From NCBI RefSeq assembly GCF_000735695.2, contig NZ_JASZ02000008.1, forward strand, positions 1 through 64,000: a DNA stretch of 64,000 nt, read 5' to 3'. The notes below the pieces were generated by a model. The model had not been told where the DNA came from, searched no databases, and was given only the letters and a program-made list of their open reading frames with translations. Shown here piece after piece: positions 61,780-64,000 of this stretch. Numbering within the stretch: position 1 is the stretch's first letter; the number at the start of each line of letters is the position of its first letter. Source of the DNA: Kaistella haifensis DSM 19056 (lineage in GTDB: Bacteria > Bacteroidota > Bacteroidia > Flavobacteriales > Weeksellaceae). A program made the translations under genes and the position numbers.

Positions 61780-62628
61780 TTATTTCTTTCCCCAAACAAA
61801 GCGGTCATTCCCCGAAATATCTTTCATTAAATGAACTTCCGATAAAATCTCTTGATAAAGATTTCGTGTTTCAATACCCAATTTTTGGTTAATTTCTAGG
61901 AAAATCATTCCGTTTTCTGAAAGGTATTTTCTGCAATCTTTCGCAATTTTTTCATAGAAAACCAATGCGTTTGAAGTAGGAGAGAAAAGTGCCATTTTGG
62001 GTTCAAAATCTTTTACCGAATCCGCAATTTCATTTTCCTCGTCGATTCCGATGTATGGAGGATTGGAGATGATAACATCGTATTTTTCGGTTAAATTTTC
62101 ATTCAAATAATCTTGATGAATAAATTCAATTTCAACTTTATGAAAATTGGCGTTTTTCTGAGCCACTTTTAAAGCTTTTTCCGAATAATCAATCGCGGAA
62201 ACCTTTGCATCAGGGAATTTCTTTTTCAAAACAATCGGAATTATTCCGCTTCCAGTTCCGATATCCAGGATTTTTAAAGCTTTATTTTGAAAGTTGTTTT
62301 TAATTTTTTCAATGGCCAATTCCAGCAATTCTTCGGTTTCCGGACGAGGAATCAGAACGTTTTCATCCATAAAAATTTTTAGTCCGTAAAATTCAGTTTC
62401 TCCTAGAATTTGCTGAAAAGGTTTCCCTGTTTTCAGTTCGGAAATGACATTTTCCAAATCTTCGATATGACTTTCCAAAAGTGGATGGTTTTCAAAACGT
62501 CTTTGACGATATTTGTCGAAACCTACCAGCTTGTTGACAAATATGGAATAAAGGGCCGCGCTTTCGGATTCCGTGTAGAATTCCGAAAGTTCTTTTTTAA
62601 AGTATATTTTAAATTCTGAAATGGTCAT
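61780..62628 (-). CDS. prmC: Peptide chain release factor N5-glutamine methyltransferase
   Basis: PrmC methylates the GGQ glutamine of release factors. The 282-residue protein has an N-terminal helical bundle, the SAM-binding motif LDIGTGSGIIPIVL, and the catalytic NPPY motif in ISNPPYIGIDEENEI near 184. FYGLKIFMDENVLIPRPETEELLE precedes the methyltransferase fold. The length is standard. The gene is convergent with the rhomboid gene (four bases apart) and divergent from the NlpC/P60 gene. Confidence 0.95.
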   Translation of the reverse strand: MTISEFKIYFKKELSEFYTESESAALYSIFVNKLVGFDKYRQRRFENHPLLESHIEDLENVISELKTGKPFQQILGETEFYGLKIFMDENVLIPRPETEELLELAIEKIKNNFQNKALKILDIGTGSGIIPIVLKKKFPDAKVSAIDYSEKALKVAQKNANFHKVEIEFIHQDYLNENLTEKYDVIISNPPYIGIDEENEIADSVKDFEPKMALFSPTSNALVFYEKIAKDCRKYLSENGMIFLEINQKLGIETRNLYQEILSEVHLMKDISGNDRFVWGKK

Positions 62629-62764
62629 TTTCTTACTATTTTTCTTTCTTTAATTTTAACATTTAAATATAATTCCTTTTTTCGAAGAAGTCTGCAATAT
62701 AGGTTCAAACATTTATTAAATAAGGAAAAAACAAAAATTTAATATTTTTTGAAAATAAAATTAC

Positions 62765-62772
62765 TATTTTTG
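62765..62772 (+). promoter_or_regulatory. -7 box TATTTTTG for the NlpC/P60 gene
   Basis: Exact consensus 20 bases before the ATG at 62793. Confidence 0.5.
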
Positions 62773-62792
62773 AGAAATCGCTATTTTAAAAT

Positions 62793-63329
62793 ATGAAAAA
62801 CTTATTTTTCTATGTCTTTGCCAGTACGGTTTTGGTGTCTTGTGGATCTTCCAAACCGGTTGTAAAAAGGTCTGTTCCAACCAAATCTGTGGCGAAAGCT
62901 CCTGGTTTGAAAACTTTATCTTCTCACTATTCCGGAAATGTCAATGGGCAAATTAAAGAAATTTTAAAAGATGCTGAAAAATATTTAGGCGCACCCTACA
63001 AATACGCAGGAAATACTTCAGCTGGCTTCGACTGCTCCGGTCTCGTTTCCAAAGTTTTTGATGAAAATAAGATGAAACTTCCGCGAAGATCAGAGGATCA
63101 ATCTAAAGAAGGCAGAGAAATCAGCATCAAAGAAGCGAAACCTGGAGATTTGGTATTTTTTGCAACTTCCGGTGGAAGTAGGGTTTCACATGTTGGGATT
63201 ATTCACGATATCGGAAATAATGGAGAAGTTACTTTTATTCATTCTTCAACATCCAAGGGAGTCATTATTTCTTCTCTCAATGAAAGTTATTGGAATAAAT
63301 CCTACCTATTCGCAAGAAGAGTTTTGTAA
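62793..63329 (+). CDS. NlpC/P60 (C40) peptidase lipoprotein
   Basis: The 178-residue protein has a lipobox with Cys17 in LVSCGSS, then a basic linker and an NlpC/P60 domain. The catalytic Cys81 is in GFDCSGLVSKVF, the His133 in RVSHVGIIHD, and a third polar residue is His150 in VTFIHSS. It is a small Spr/MepS-like endopeptidase that would cut peptidoglycan cross-links or stems from the outer-membrane side. dapD follows after 37 bases on the same strand, so both supply cell-wall metabolism, perhaps as one unit. Confidence 0.93.
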   Translation: MKNLFFYVFASTVLVSCGSSKPVVKRSVPTKSVAKAPGLKTLSSHYSGNVNGQIKEILKDAEKYLGAPYKYAGNTSAGFDCSGLVSKVFDENKMKLPRRSEDQSKEGREISIKEAKPGDLVFFATSGGSRVSHVGIIHDIGNNGEVTFIHSSTSKGVIISSLNESYWNKSYLFARRVL

Positions 63330-63366
63330 ATTTGCGAAAATTATCATTCTTAAAAAAAAATAAATA

Positions 63367-64000
63367 ATGTTACAACAAACTATTGAAAATATCTGGGAAA
63401 ACCGGGAATTATTGCAAAATGAAGACAGCCAAAAAGCCATCCGTGACGTAATCCGACAATTAGATTTAGGCGAATTGCGTGTTGCGGAGCCTTCCGAAAA
63501 TGGCTGGAAGGTGAATGAATGGGTGAAGAAAGCTGTCGTGATGTATTTCCCAATTCAGAAAATGGAAACCATAGAGGTTGGTCCTTTTGAATTTCACGAT
63601 AAAATGCCTTTGAAAAGAAACTATGCTGAAAAAGGAGTTCGTGTAGTTCCTCACGCTGTTGCTAGAGAAGGTGCTTACATTGCTTCTGGAGTTATTTTGA
63701 TGCCATCTTATGTGAACATCGGCGCTTATGTAGATTCCGGAACTATGGTTGATACTTGGGCTACCGTGGGAAGTTGTGCGCAAATCGGGAAAAACGTTCA
63801 CTTAAGCGGTGGAGTAGGAATTGGCGGAGTTTTGGAACCACTTCAGGCAGCACCCGTAATTATCGAAGATGATGTTTTTGTGGGTTCAAGATGTATCGTA
63901 GTTGAAGGTGTTCACGTAGAAAAAGAAGCTGTTTTGGGCGCAAATGTAGTTCTTACCGCTTCCACAAAAATCATCGATGTAACCGGATCCGAACCAGTGG
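63367..64000 (+). CDS. dapD: Tetrahydrodipicolinate N-succinyltransferase, 5' part, cut by window end
   Basis: DapD succinylates tetrahydrodipicolinate in the lysine and diaminopimelate pathway. From the ATG at 63367 the frame is open for 211 residues to the window edge. It begins [17 protein letters not shown] and has [16 protein letters not shown], followed by left-handed helix repeats ([39 protein letters not shown]). The typical protein has about 270 residues, so roughly 60 are missing. No internal stop was seen. Confidence 0.94.
   Translation, partial: MLQQTIENIWENRELLQNEDSQKAIRDVIRQLDLGELRVAEPSENGWKVNEWVKKAVVMYFPIQKMETIEVGPFEFHDKMPLKRNYAEKGVRVVPHAVAREGAYIASGVILMPSYVNIGAYVDSGTMVDTWATVGSCAQIGKNVHLSGGVGIGGVLEPLQAAPVIIEDDVFVGSRCIVVEGVHVEKEAVLGANVVLTASTKIIDVTGSEPV

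Overview
The window reads as a chromosomal segment of an AT-rich Bacteroidota bacterium of the class Flavobacteriia. Gene content and protein sequences look Chryseobacterium-like (Weeksellaceae); that genus-level placement is inference from recall, since no 16S or other marker RNA is present. Class-level support is direct: the gliding genes gldF and gldG, two secreted peptidases with C-terminal type IX secretion (T9SS) sorting domains, an ATP synthase operon lacking atpD and atpC, and many copies of the Bacteroidota -7 promoter box TAnnTTTG (some with an upstream -33 TTG or TTTG) just before genes. Shine-Dalgarno sites are generally absent.

Layout. (1) 1-3.7 kb is a decaying accessory patch: the 5' part of an IS5-type transposase gene, a 5'-truncated DUF5655 nuclease-like gene with both recognisable acidic active-site positions changed, a truncated phospholipase-D-like gene, and an intact Fic protein with an AbiEi-like N-terminus. 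It ends near a 19-nt stretch resembling a tRNA 3' end followed by a strong terminator, which could be an integration scar. (2) 4.1-16.6 kb holds core metabolism: glgC, an SRPBCC/GyrI-like protein, sucA-sucB, apaG, a minus-strand unit of lipid A acyltransferase-like, family 2 glycosyltransferase and DEDDh exonuclease genes, a secreted thioredoxin, an aldehyde dehydrogenase and an SDR. (3) 16.7-25.6 kb is a purine cluster (purB, purL, purC, purF) interrupted by a SatD-type HTH gene translationally coupled to a DUF3307 membrane protein, with repeated CTTATA/TATAAG half-sites upstream. (4) 25.7-36.4 kb carries an outer-membrane barrel, divergent aroB and proline dehydrogenase, priA, a PBP4-type dacB, an M1 peptidase and kbl.

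(5) 36.4-41.2 kb is a minus-strand sulfate-assimilation unit: an Rrf2 regulator with four clustered cysteines, cysH, cysD, cysN, and a fusion of a CysG-like Rossmann domain to a TauE/SafE permease. An inverted repeat overlaps the cysH promoter. (6) 41.3-48 kb contains DUF4268, a hemJ-gldF-gldG operon, a frameshifted reprolysin-like T9SS peptidase and a SAM hydroxide adenosyltransferase. (7) 48-53.4 kb has phoH, four tandem outer-membrane barrels each followed by a terminator, and ffh. (8) 53.5-59.3 kb is the ATP synthase cluster (atpZ/I-like, a small membrane protein, atpB, atpE, atpF, atpH, atpA, atpG), with a terminator-like hairpin between atpE and atpF. (9) 59.3-64 kb has a CorC-type transporter/regulator, clpS, a rhomboid protease, prmC, an NlpC/P60 lipoprotein and the 5' part of dapD, cut by the window end.

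No rRNA, complete tRNA, CRISPR array or prophage was seen. The items I rate most worth a second look are the sulfate operon with its fusion permease and Rrf2 box, the SatD-DUF3307 pair with its half-site array inside the purine cluster, the promoter-to-terminator segment at 3.45-3.66 kb, and the atpE-atpF hairpin.
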